From NCBI GenBank assembly GCA_030428695.1, contig JAUIEM010000363.1, positions 1-10,462 on the forward strand: a DNA stretch of 10,462 nucleotides. Reading direction: 5' to 3'. A program made the translations under genes and the position numbers. The notes beneath the pieces were generated by a model. The model did no database searches. It was not told the origin of the DNA and saw nothing but the letters and a program-made list of their open reading frames with translations. Positions 1 through 6,665 of the stretch are shown one piece after another (the stretch's first letter is position 1; each line of letters opens with the position of its first letter). This DNA comes from a bacterium. Its GTDB lineage: Bacteria > Planctomycetota > J058 > JAJDCP01.

Positions 1-1
1 T

Positions 2-331
2 CTCGGCCACGATCTCTACGCTCGGGAAGCGCGCGCGCTGTACCGGCTGTTCTTCGCGCGCGACCCGGGCATCGGCCCCGACCACCGGCGGCTCGGCAGC
101 ATCCACCACATCCTCAAGCACGAGATGCTGCCCGCCGCCCTCGAGTGCTCCCGGCTGCTCGATACGGAGCGGGGGCGCGCGCCCGTCCGGCTTTCGCCCG
201 GCGTCGGCCGGCTGGTCGCCGAGCTCGCCGGGGAGCTCTACACCAGCTATGACGGCACGCTCTATCCCTGCTGCGTGCAGATGGCGGCGGCGAAGTGGCG
301 GGGGAAGCTCGACAGGCTGATGCAACGGTGA
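2..331 (+). CDS. Unrecognised protein, C-terminal 109 residues (5' end off window)
   Basis: The frame is open from base 2 to the TGA at 329-331 and gives 109 residues, so the start lies to the left of the window. The internal ATG at 125 is not needed as a start, because the frame continues upstream with ordinary codons beginning LGHDLYAREARALYRLFF. The fragment is soluble-looking and mostly helical, rich in Arg, Leu and Ala, with a Cys pair late on (YPCCVQ) and a basic end (KWRGKLDRLMQR). There is no membrane segment. I do not recognise the family and assign no function. The 147 bp that follow separate it from the next gene, which has its own ribosome binding site. That it is a real gene end rests on the open frame, third-position GC and the sensible composition. 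Confidence 0.6.
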   Translation, partial: LGHDLYAREARALYRLFFARDPGIGPDHRRLGSIHHILKHEMLPAALECSRLLDTERGRAPVRLSPGVGRLVAELAGELYTSYDGTLYPCCVQMAAAKWRGKLDRLMQR

Positions 332-416
332 GCCCGTTCGATTCAACCGGGATGAGCGTCCCCGTCCGCGTCCGCTTCCACAACCCCTGTCCCCGCCGCG
401 CGAATTCTCCGCTTCG

Positions 417-453
417 TTGTGACGTCGACAGCGCGACAGCCGTCGACCATACT
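417..453 (+). promoter_or_regulatory. Intergenic leader with a duplicated CGTCGAC motif, upstream of the propeller gene
   Basis: The 332-478 gap holds CGTCGAC twice, at 423-429 and 441-447, with starts 18 bp apart. Each copy contains the palindrome GTCGAC, and the spacer carries a near-repeat (CGACAGCG, CGACAGCC). A weak -10-like CATACT lies at 448-453, but there is no properly spaced -35. The spacing of nearly two helical turns could suit a regulator, but in DNA this GC-rich it may be chance. It is offered only as the likely control region of the downstream gene. Confidence 0.2.
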
Positions 454-478
454 GCACGCACCCTGTGGAGGATCCCCC

Positions 479-1723
479 ATGCGCTCGCTCTCTCTCCTGC
501 TCCTGATCGCCCTCGCCTGCCCGGGCCTGGCCGACGACTGGAGCCAGTTCCTCGGCGCCGCCCGCGACGGCATCTCGGAGGAATCCGGACTGGCCCGCGA
601 GTGGCCCGCCGGCGGCCCGCGGCAGGTGTGGAAGGTGTCGATGGGCCCCGGTTACGGTGGCGCGGCGGTGCGCGACGGCGAGGTCTTCGTCCTCGACCGC
701 GAGGACGACGCCCGCGACGTGCTGCGCTGCTTCGACCTCGAGAGCGGCGAGGAGCTGTGGCGCTACTCCAACGACGCGCCCGGCCGCATCGACTACAACG
801 GCTCGCGCTCGACCCCGACCGTCACCGAGCGCCGGGTCTACGCCCAGGGCCCCCTCGGCCACCTGTACTGCATCGACCGCCGCTCCCACGAGCTGGTCTG
901 GATGGTCGACCTGATGGGAACCTACGGAGCCTCGCCGCCGCGCTGGGGCTTCGCGGCCTCGCCGCTCCTGTACGATGAGAAGGTGATCGTGCCGACCCTG
1001 GCGGAGGATGTCGGGCTCGTCGCCTTCGATGAGGATGACGGCCGGCCCCGCTGGCAGAGCGGCAACGTCGGCGGCGAGACCTACGTCTCCCCGCACCTGC
1101 ACAAGATCGGCCGGCGCGACGCGGTGATCTTCCTCAGCCCGACCGGCTTCTACGCGATCGACGCCCGCAACGGCAGCCAGCTGTTGCACTGGGGCGGCTA
1201 CCAGTGCTCGATCCCGATCACCGCGCCGACCGCGGTCGGCAAGGACGCCTTCTTCATCACCGGCGGCTACGGCGCGGGCTCGGTGCTGATCCAGATCAAG
1301 GCGAAGAGCCGCGGGGTGACGGTCAACGAGATCTTCCGCGTGCGCGGCGACGGCTCGCAGATCCACCAGGCGATCCTGCACGACGAGTTCCTGTACGCGA
1401 ACTTCAACGAGGGCGAGGGCCGCGCCGGGCCGAAGGGCCTGACCTGCATCGGCCTCGACGGCCGCATGCGCTGGGCGACCGAAGGCAGCCTCTCCCTCGA
1501 CCGCGGCGGGGTGATCCTGGTCGACGACCTGCTGCTCAGCCTCGGCGGCCAGGACGGCGTGCTGCGCCTGCTCGAGGCGACCCCCCAGCGCTACCGCGAG
1601 CTCGCCAGCCACCGCGTGCTCGAGGACGGCGGCAACGCCTGGGCGCCCCTGGCCTTCGCCGAGGGCAAGCTGTTCGTGCGCGGGCAGAGCGAGCTGGTGT
1701 GCCTGGATCTGATGGAACCGTAG
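479..1723 (+). CDS. Secreted PQQ-like beta-propeller repeat protein
   Basis: A protein of 414 aa. The start at 479 is chosen because TGGAGGA (466-472) sits 6 bases upstream and because it opens directly into a Sec signal peptide: MRS, a hydrophobic run LSLLLLIALACPG, and a likely cut after GLA near residue 18. In-frame starts further upstream would bury that signal. The mature protein opens DWSQFLGAARDGISEESGL, the usual first blade of PQQ-like (PQQ_2, BamB-like) proteins. Blade motifs ending in a docking Trp recur near residues 86-95 (DLESGEELWR), 133-141, 184-192 and 228-238. The family forms a 7- or 8-bladed propeller in the periplasm and is often a scaffold rather than a PQQ enzyme. No paired cysteines of quinoprotein dehydrogenases and no haem motif are visible, so an enzyme is unlikely. 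Substrate or partner is unknown. It ends 4 bp from the convergent glycosyltransferase gene. Confidence 0.85.
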   Translation: MRSLSLLLLIALACPGLADDWSQFLGAARDGISEESGLAREWPAGGPRQVWKVSMGPGYGGAAVRDGEVFVLDREDDARDVLRCFDLESGEELWRYSNDAPGRIDYNGSRSTPTVTERRVYAQGPLGHLYCIDRRSHELVWMVDLMGTYGASPPRWGFAASPLLYDEKVIVPTLAEDVGLVAFDEDDGRPRWQSGNVGGETYVSPHLHKIGRRDAVIFLSPTGFYAIDARNGSQLLHWGGYQCSIPITAPTAVGKDAFFITGGYGAGSVLIQIKAKSRGVTVNEIFRVRGDGSQIHQAILHDEFLYANFNEGEGRAGPKGLTCIGLDGRMRWATEGSLSLDRGGVILVDDLLLSLGGQDGVLRLLEATPQRYRELASHRVLEDGGNAWAPLAFAEGKLFVRGQSELVCLDLMEP

Positions 1724-1732
1724 GGGCCTACG
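1719..1732. terminator. Stop-codon hairpin between convergent genes (possible bidirectional terminator)
   Basis: CGTAGG, GG, CCTACG is a perfect 6-bp inverted repeat containing the TAG stop of the propeller gene and the TAG stop of the opposite glycosyltransferase gene. Three of the paired positions follow automatically from both stops being TAG. There is no T-tract on either side, so it is not a classical intrinsic terminator. Confidence 0.25.
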
Positions 1733-2864
1733 CCGCCAGCCACGGCCGGGTCAGCCGGCGCCGCGCCCGGGTGCGCAGGCAGGCAGGCGCCCGTTCGCCG
1801 CGGGCGACGCTGTGCAACAGCTCGTCGACGCAGGCGAGCAGCAGGCCGTTGTCGCGCCGCCGGTAGGTGCGGAGCGCGGCCTCGTGGCGGGGCAGCCCGG
1901 CGAGCAGGGCGCGGATGCCCGCGGCGTCGACCTGCTCGCGACACAGGCCATAGCCCGCCTGCTCGAGGCAGCGGCCGTTGAGCACCTGTTCGAACTGGCC
2001 GCCGATCGGGACCGCGAGCAGCGGCACGCCGAGGTGCACGCACTCGCCCATCAGTGAGTAGCCGGCGGAGGCGACGGCGGCGCGGGCGGTGCGCAGGTCG
2101 TCGACGAAGCCGCGCTCGGAGAACTCCCGGTACACGATGTTCCCCTCACGGCGCGGACCTCCCTGGCCGTAGACGCGGAACTCGCAGGGGAAGCGGCGGA
2201 GCGTGCGCGCCAGCGCGGCCCGCTGCACGCCGGACTGGTAGACCAGCACGTGGGAACCGGGCTCGCGCCTGGCCCACTGCACCTCGGGCCGCAGGATCGG
2301 CGGGACGACGGCGGTGCGGGCGCGGCGCGGCGTCACCTTCGCGAAGCTCGTGATCAGGTAGTAGTAGGCGCGCGGCAGCTTGACCTCGACGGCGGCGCGG
2401 GCGAGCCGGTAGGGCAGGGCCTGGCCGGCGGTCAGCGCGGGGGCCAGGCTGCAGCGGGCGATCGCCTGCATGTTGTCGATGCTGATCACCGGCAGGCCGT
2501 GGAGGCGGCCGTACAGGTAGGCCCACGACTCGAAGTCGGAGAACACGACCTCGGCGCCGAAGTCGGCGACCACGCGGCGGTAGGCGGCGAGGTTCCGCCG
2601 CAGGCTGCGCGGCGCGGCGGCGAGGTTCTGGCGCAGGGAGGAGCCGAGGGCGACGCGCTCGTCCTCGAACACCATGAACAGGCCCTCGATGCGCTGCACC
2701 TCGACGTTCGCGCTGTTCTCGTACAGGCCCTCGAGGAAGCCGCAGGCCCGGCCAGACACCACGACCCGGACGCGGTGTCCGGCCTCCGCCAGGTGGTCGA
2801 TCACGACCCGGCTGCGCGTCGCGTGCCCCATCCCCGCTCCGACCACTCCGTACAGAATCCGCAT
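1728..2864 (-). CDS. MJ1255/VC2487-type glycosyltransferase (MurG-like fold)
   Basis: A protein of 378 aa. The start at 2864 is supported by GAGGAGG ending 7 bases upstream and by the protein opening as a Rossmann strand, MRILYGVVGAGMGHATRS. The in-frame ATG 48 bases further upstream would add a disordered tail with no better ribosome site. The Gly-rich GxGMGH loop (residues 9-14) is the N-terminal acceptor-side signature of GT28/GT1-like enzymes. The C-terminal nucleotide-sugar half has SAGYSLMGE (266-274) followed by HLGVPLLAVPIGGQFEQVLN (277-296), which matches the MurG-like donor site. ITSFAKVTPRR (171-181) is a marker of the MJ1255 group (TIGR00661, Glyco_trans_1_3). Family members are assumed to transfer a sugar from a nucleotide donor, but their acceptors are uncharacterised. 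It is cytoplasmic and possibly membrane-peripheral: the C-terminus is strongly basic (LRTRARRRLTRPWLAA). It stands alone, divergent from the GGDEF gene, so the neighbours do not reveal the acceptor. Confidence 0.85.
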   Translation of the reverse strand: MRILYGVVGAGMGHATRSRVVIDHLAEAGHRVRVVVSGRACGFLEGLYENSANVEVQRIEGLFMVFEDERVALGSSLRQNLAAAPRSLRRNLAAYRRVVADFGAEVVFSDFESWAYLYGRLHGLPVISIDNMQAIARCSLAPALTAGQALPYRLARAAVEVKLPRAYYYLITSFAKVTPRRARTAVVPPILRPEVQWARREPGSHVLVYQSGVQRAALARTLRRFPCEFRVYGQGGPRREGNIVYREFSERGFVDDLRTARAAVASAGYSLMGECVHLGVPLLAVPIGGQFEQVLNGRCLEQAGYGLCREQVDAAGIRALLAGLPRHEAALRTYRRRDNGLLLACVDELLHSVARGERAPACLRTRARRRLTRPWLAA

Positions 2865-2914
2865 GCTTCTTCCTCCTCGTGGGGCCGGCCTCCCGCCGGC
2901 GCTGTAGCGCACTG

Positions 2915-2931
2915 TGGCAGAAAGCGTGCCA
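2915..2931. promoter_or_regulatory. TGGCA-N7-TGCCA inverted repeat in the divergent promoter region
   Basis: A perfect 5-bp dyad (2915-2919 and 2927-2931) lies between the divergent glycosyltransferase and GGDEF genes, about 50 bp upstream of the glycosyltransferase start. The size and spacing are operator-like. The rest of the 214-bp gap holds two GC-rich small dyads at 2884-2900 and 2899-2910 inside the glycosyltransferase leader. I could not place a convincing leftward promoter. Confidence 0.2.
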
Positions 2932-3046
2932 TCGGCGCGAGCGCTGATTCCTCCAGGATGCAGGGGAGGAAGATAACGCGATGCGTCAGTTGTTCAGCGG
3001 TGAAAACCGCCCGTCTACCATCCGGCTCGCGAGGGGGCCTGCCGGC

Positions 3047-3055
3047 TGCTACAAT
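3047..3055 (+). promoter_or_regulatory. Extended -10 promoter for the GGDEF-protein gene
   Basis: TGC-TACAAT is a near-consensus extended -10 (TGnTATAAT with one mismatch). The -35 position (about 3027-3032, TCGCGA) does not match consensus, as is common for extended -10 promoters. Transcription would begin near 3062, giving a very short leader that contains the GGAG (3066-3069) placed 9 bases before the ATG at 3079. Confidence 0.45.
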
Positions 3056-3078
3056 CCTCACATACGGAGAGAGCACCT

Positions 3079-4362
3079 ATGACCGGGGACGAGGCACTGC
3101 CCGCCGACCAGCTCGCGCGCTGGCACGACACGCTGCAGCTGTTGGCCGCCACCTTCGAGGTCGGCTTCGCGGCGCTCTACCGGGCCCATCCCGACGGCCT
3201 GGAGGTGCTCGCCTGTGTCGGCTCCGAGCTCGCCCCGGGCGAGCTCGTCCAGGCCGATCCCGGCGCCGCCCAGGTCCTCGCGAGCGGCGAGGCGGTCCAG
3301 CTACCCGACGCCGTCGAGCTCGGCGGCGGCTTCTTCGCCGCCCTGCCGATCCGCCACCGGGGCACGATCTTCGGCCTGCTCAACTTGCGCGACGCGGCTC
3401 CGCGCTCGGTCGGCGAGGGGCAGCTCGCGCTGCTCGGGCACCTCGCCGCAGGGGTCGAGCGCGACCTCGAGCTGCTCGCGGCGCGGCAGGAGGCCTTCCG
3501 CTACCGCAGCGCCCTCGAAGCGGGGACGACCGGGGTGCTGATCATGGACCCCGAGTGCCAGGTGCTGTACGCGAACACGGCGCTGTGCGCGCTGCTCGGC
3601 TCCGGTCCCGACGAGCTGTACGGGCTGCACTGGGAAGAGCTCGGCTCGCTGATCAGCCGCGAGCAGGTCGTCGAAGGGCTCGAGGTGATGGCGGACGGCG
3701 AGCCCTACCAGCGGGAGATCGAGGTCGCGAAGGAAGACGGCACCCAGGAGTGGATGCGCTCGACCACGCTGCCGGTGGTCGGGCCGGACGAGGAGCTGAG
3801 CCACCTGGTCGAGATCGTCGAGCGCAGCGCCCGGGCCGAGATCGACGACCTCGCGCGGATCGATCCTCTGACCGGCCTGCCGAACCGCAAGCTCGCGGTC
3901 GACTACCTGCACAAGGCGATGGCCCGGGCGACGCGCAGCAAGAACTTCTCCGGGGTGCTGTGCGTCGACCTCGACGACTTCGGTGAGATCAACGAAGAGC
4001 TCGGCGCCGACGCCGGCGACCGCGTGCTGCTCGAGACCGCCAACCGGCTGCGCGCCGCGCTGCGCGAGACCGACACCGTCGCGAGCCTGTGGGGGAACAA
4101 GTACCTCGCGATCCTGACCGACCTGCGCACCCCCGCCGACGCCTTCACCGTCGCCGAGCTGGTGCGCGGCATGCTGCACGAGCCCTACGTGGTCGGCGAC
4201 AACGAGATCGAGCAGTCGTGCAGCATCGGGATGACGATCTTCCCCGGCGACGGCGACAGCGAGGATGAGCTGATCGAGCGGGCCCTGGTCGCGATGTTCC
4301 GGGCCAAGGCCGAGGGGCACGGCAACGTCTTCCGCCACGAGCTGGCGGACGAGGAGGAATAG
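3079..4362 (+). CDS. GAF-PAS protein with degenerate GGDEF domain, probable c-di-GMP receptor
   Basis: A protein of 427 aa with no signal peptide or membrane segment, hence cytosolic. Residues 10-135 look like a GAF domain (LQLLAATFEVGFAALYR, then FFAALPIRHRGTIFGLLNLR). Residues 140-250 look like a PAS/PAC unit (GVLIMDPECQVLYANTALCALLG, then EWMRSTTLPVVG). Residues 255-420 are a GGDEF domain starting at the usual DPLTGLPNR linker. Retained residues include the metal-binding Asp (D297 in VDLDDF), N305, D314, the inhibitory-site pair R329-D332 (RETD), and the AK of FRAK. The catalytic signature itself, normally R-x-GGDEF, reads S-L-WGNKY (336-342): both acidic residues and the first Gly are lost, so cyclase activity is not expected. 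Known proteins with an intact RxxD and a dead GGDEF act as c-di-GMP sensors; that role here is inference. There is no EAL or output domain, so signalling would go through partners. It ends 6 bp from the convergent Uma2 gene. Confidence 0.88.
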   Translation: MTGDEALPADQLARWHDTLQLLAATFEVGFAALYRAHPDGLEVLACVGSELAPGELVQADPGAAQVLASGEAVQLPDAVELGGGFFAALPIRHRGTIFGLLNLRDAAPRSVGEGQLALLGHLAAGVERDLELLAARQEAFRYRSALEAGTTGVLIMDPECQVLYANTALCALLGSGPDELYGLHWEELGSLISREQVVEGLEVMADGEPYQREIEVAKEDGTQEWMRSTTLPVVGPDEELSHLVEIVERSARAEIDDLARIDPLTGLPNRKLAVDYLHKAMARATRSKNFSGVLCVDLDDFGEINEELGADAGDRVLLETANRLRAALRETDTVASLWGNKYLAILTDLRTPADAFTVAELVRGMLHEPYVVGDNEIEQSCSIGMTIFPGDGDSEDELIERALVAMFRAKAEGHGNVFRHELADEEE

Positions 4363-4368
4363 GCGCCC

Positions 4369-5152
4369 CTACCCCTCGCGCCGCTGCTCGAGCTCGGCGC
4401 GCAGCCGCGCGAGCTCCTGCTCCGCCGCTTCGCGGGCCTGGCGTTCGCGGTCGCGTTCGGCTTCCACCTGTTTCAACGCCTCGGCCTCGGTCGGGACGAG
4501 CTGACGGCCTTCGGGGTCGAGCGCCAGCCGCAGGACGGTCTGCGGGCCGAGGGGTTCCGGCGCGAGCCAGGCATTCAACGTGCGGCAGAACAGCGGGCCG
4601 TCGCCGCGCTCGACGAGCGCGAAGGCTCCGTCCTCGAGCCGACGGAAGACCTGCAGGGGCGTGCGTCCCTCACGGCCGGCGGCGTGGGGATCGAAGATCA
4701 CCAGCTCGTCGACCCCGAGCATCGCATACTTCGCCGGGTTTGTCGTGGTAGTCCTTCCTCCAGTCCGTCGAGACGATCTCGACGGCGAGCAGCGGGGCCT
4801 CGTGGCCGGGCTCGAAGGTGCGGAAGCAGCGCGGCAGCGGAGACGGCGGCGGGACGGGCAGGACGTACAGGTCGGGAGAGACCTGCACCTTCGGCTCCCC
4901 GCGCACCCACTGGAAGAAGTTGTCCTTGCCGATCGTGCGCTCATCGCGCCCTTGCTGGCGAAAGTGGACCCGGAGCGAGGAATAGAGGACATCGAGGATC
5001 AAACCCTGCTCCGGGCTCTGCCCCAGGTCTTCCTCCTCGGACAGATACCACGAGCTCCAGTCGATCCGGGCCGCGACAAAGGCGGGGTCGGGATCGCGCA
5101 CGAGCTGCAGCGTGCTCGGTGGACGGGTGGTCGTGGTGGTGCTCGGAGTCAT
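4369..5152 (-). pseudogene. Uma2-family endonuclease-fold gene, split by a one-base frameshift
   Basis: Two overlapping reading frames together make one Uma2 protein. The start at 5152 has GGAGGAGG just upstream. The first frame covers residues 1-137 and includes VSPDLYVLP (92-100) and LLAVEIVSTDWRKDYHD (121-137), the Asp and Glu positions of the PD-(D/E)xK-like core. At 4739-4741 (TTT on +, AAA on the coding strand) the frame should shift: removing one A gives HDNPAKYAMLGVDELVIFDP, the family's conserved second half, and runs to the TAG at 4369. The restored length is 260 aa, an exact codon count. The C-terminus is a charged coiled coil (about 38 residues from EAEALKQVEAERDRER), common in multi-copy Uma2 proteins. 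Read as it stands, translation leaves the family sequence after D137 and runs about 23 unrelated residues to a stop at 4670-4672. It may be a true pseudogene or a homopolymer error. Uma2 proteins resemble nucleases, but their biological role is poorly known. Confidence 0.8.
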
Positions 5153-5170
5153 GGTCCTCCTCCGACCATC

Positions 5171-5179
5171 AGCATAGCA
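5171..5179 (-). promoter_or_regulatory. Possible extended -10 promoter for the Uma2 gene
   Basis: On the minus strand TGC-TATGCT forms an extended -10 with 4 of 6 consensus bases, about 19 bases upstream of the Uma2 start codon. No good -35 accompanies it. If real, the Uma2 gene is transcribed separately from the membrane-protein gene 78 bp upstream of it. Confidence 0.25.
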
Positions 5180-5230
5180 CAGCTCGCCCGCATCACGCAG
5201 GGCCGTCGGTTCGACGCCTCGCCGGACGCC

Positions 5231-6154
5231 TCAGCGCGCGCCGCTCGGCTGGGGCTTGCGCTTCGCGCGCGGCACGATACCGAAGGCCTTGGTCAGGGAG
5301 GTCTTGATGATGAAGGTCAGGACCCGGTTGATCAGCACGAACTTCGGGTCGTGATTCCCGCCCGGGAAGACGTCCTTGTGCTTGTGCAGCACCGTGTCCA
5401 TCACCCCGCGCTTGACCATCTGCAGGGCGCCCTCGACGTTCTGGGCGATCGCGGTCTTCCTGCCGCTGGTGTTGGCGACCTTCGACTTCGCGATGCCGAC
5501 GATGACCCCGTACAGCAGGAACAGCGTCTGGTTGATCCCGAGGTTCTTCCAGACCTGCACGCGGCCGATCTTCGCCCGGGCGCTCGCGCTGAAGATCGGC
5601 GAGGGGAAGCGGGTCATCACCGCGGCGGCGAAGCGGTAGGAGATGATCGCCATCAGCGCGTCGAAGCCGATCGAGCCCCAGTTGTAGCGGCTCCAGTCGG
5701 TCCCGTGGGTCATCGCCTGCGTGGCGAGATTCGCCGCGGCGCCCGTGCCGGCGGCGACCATGTTGGTCTTCGAGAACAGCCAGACCAGGCCGCCGTTGGC
5801 CCCGGCGTAGCCGAGCACCCCGACCGCGACCAGGGCCGCGACCGCCTTGACCTTGAGCACGCGGGCCTTGGCGGGGAGACGCATGGTCTTCTCGACCATG
5901 ACCAGGTTGTCCCACAGGTAGGTGAAGGTCGCGGCGTCGAGGAAGTAGTCATGGTCCTTGTGGCGGACCACGACCTCCCGCTTGTCCTGCAGGTAGCCGA
6001 TGATCGCGACGCCCATCGCGGCCGTCCCGAACTTGTAGCGCTTCCCGCCGAGCGAGAAGCTGACGCACACCGAGCAGGTGTACGCGGACGACGGCCGCGC
6101 GACGGTGCGACGGCGGGCCATCGACTTGAGGCGGCGTTCCAGACCTCGGATCAT
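5231..6154 (-). CDS. Unrecognised basic multi-pass membrane protein
   Basis: A protein of 307 aa. The start at 6154 is chosen because GGAGGG sits 4 bases upstream; the frame is open 127 codons further upstream, but that stretch reads as low-quality Pro/Ala/Arg-rich sequence. The N-terminus is basic (MIRGLERRLKSMARRRTVAR), followed by a CSVC pair (27-30) and a soluble, aromatic-rich region (31-95, including HKDHDYFLDAATFTYLWDN). Hydrophobic segments follow at about 104-127, 160-180 and 206-223, with a weaker one at 272-284, and the tail is basic (RAKRKPQPSGAR). Arg and Lys are abundant throughout, so the cytoplasmic face should be strongly positive. I cannot place it in a named family. It resembles small EcsC-like or membrane-anchored stress proteins only in a general way, and no function is claimed. 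It faces away from the coupled gene pair at 6477-7693. Confidence 0.65.
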   Translation of the reverse strand: MIRGLERRLKSMARRRTVARPSSAYTCSVCVSFSLGGKRYKFGTAAMGVAIIGYLQDKREVVVRHKDHDYFLDAATFTYLWDNLVMVEKTMRLPAKARVLKVKAVAALVAVGVLGYAGANGGLVWLFSKTNMVAAGTGAAANLATQAMTHGTDWSRYNWGSIGFDALMAIISYRFAAAVMTRFPSPIFSASARAKIGRVQVWKNLGINQTLFLLYGVIVGIAKSKVANTSGRKTAIAQNVEGALQMVKRGVMDTVLHKHKDVFPGGNHDPKFVLINRVLTFIIKTSLTKAFGIVPRAKRKPQPSGAR

Positions 6155-6476
6155 CGTGCCCTCCGTGGGGCTGGGGGAAGCGGCGGCCGTCGTTCCCGGC
6201 GACGCTTGCTGTGAGAGCAAGGCCCGTGCCGGGTCCGACACCGCCTGTGGCCGTGCGCCGGGCGGGCGCTCCGCGGCGCGGCCGTCCGGATTCCCTACAA
6301 CCCCCTGCCCCCGTACGGCCTCGATACCTTCCGCCAGGGCCTGGAGCGGCCGGAAGCGCGAGTGTACGGATGCCGGACAGCCCGCGGCAGGGCCGGCGAC
6401 GCACATTTCCGCAAAAACCCGCCTCCCGATCGCGGCGCTGCGGACTCTACCTCCGAGGACCGCATGGAGGCAGCCG
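6155..6476. other. 322-bp divergent intergenic region
   Basis: This non-coding gap lies between the leftward membrane-protein gene and the rightward small basic gene and should carry promoters for both. Apart from the nested dyad at 6189-6239 and the ribosome site at 6466-6470, I see only scattered GC palindromes and one short A-run near 6412. No -10/-35 pair on either strand is good enough to call. Frames open across it are compositional and lack ribosome sites. Confidence 0.5.
6189..6239 (-). promoter_or_regulatory. Nested stem-loop in the leader of the membrane-protein gene
   Basis: A three-tier dyad: GTCG/CGAC (6189-6192 with 6236-6239), CCCGGC/GCCGGG (6195-6200 with 6228-6233) and CTTGCT/AGCAAG (6205-6210 with 6216-6221) around a 5-base loop. 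That is 16 pairs in 51 bases, ending about 35 bases before the start codon at 6154. The leftward transcript would carry it as a leader hairpin if transcription starts upstream of 6239. It could equally be a DNA operator. It resembles no named riboswitch that I know. Confidence 0.35.
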
Positions 6477-6665
6477 ATGCCGACCCGTCTACACAGCCTG
6501 CGCACCCTGCGCACCAAAGGAATCCTGCTCCGCACCGGGGCGCGTCATCAGCTCGTCGTCCGCGGACGGCTACCGGGCTTCCGCCAGGTCAAGCTGCGCT
6601 GCGCCACGCCGGGCCTGACCCGTGTCGTGCTGCGGCCCCGGGCTGCCGAGGGGGCCACATCATGA
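6477..6665 (+). CDS. Small, very basic 62-aa protein
   Basis: A protein of 62 aa, beginning MPTRLHSLRTLRTKGILLRT. The start at 6477 has a near-perfect GGAGG (6466-6470) with 6-base spacing, and its TGA overlaps the next gene's ATG (ATGA, 6662-6665). Both signals argue that it is a real gene despite its size. It has about 14 Arg+Lys and one acidic residue. A 9-bp exact tandem repeat (CTGCGCACC twice, 6498-6515) encodes LRT-LRT. The middle (HQLVVRGRLPGFRQVKLRC) alternates hydrophobic and basic residues, as in beta strands. There is no signal peptide or membrane segment. I recognise no family. Its charge suggests that it binds nucleic acid or an acidic partner, possibly the coupled downstream protein, which has a long Glu-rich linker; this is inference. 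Confidence 0.6.
   Translation: MPTRLHSLRTLRTKGILLRTGARHQLVVRGRLPGFRQVKLRCATPGLTRVVLRPRAAEGATS

Noticed and set aside
2801..3076. 91-codon leftward frame across the divergent promoter region
   Set aside because: It overlaps the glycosyltransferase start region on the same strand out of frame, has no ribosome site and covers the promoter of the GGDEF gene.
2250..3986. 578-codon open frame on the + strand
   Set aside because: It runs antisense to the glycosyltransferase and then out of frame through the GAF-PAS-GGDEF gene; no family motif and no ribosome site.
4360..4371. Terminator between the GGDEF gene and the Uma2 gene
   Set aside because: Only a 4-bp stem, three pairs of which follow from both stops being TAG. 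Not listed as a separate feature, only as part of the junction pattern.
4580..6214. 544-codon open frame on the + strand
   Set aside because: It is antisense to the Uma2 and membrane-protein genes, low in aromatic residues and rich in RR, GG and DD runs: a compositional shadow.
6155..6535. 127-codon upstream extension of the leftward membrane-protein frame
   Set aside because: Its composition is random Pro/Ala/Arg and it crosses the nested dyad. The start at 6154 has a proper ribosome site and opens into plausible protein.
6362..6661. In-frame 100-codon upstream extension of the DUF4397-like gene
   Set aside because: It overlaps the small basic gene in another frame, has no ribosome site at 6362 and reads as low-complexity Arg/Pro/Ala. 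The ATGA overlap at 6662 is a far better start.
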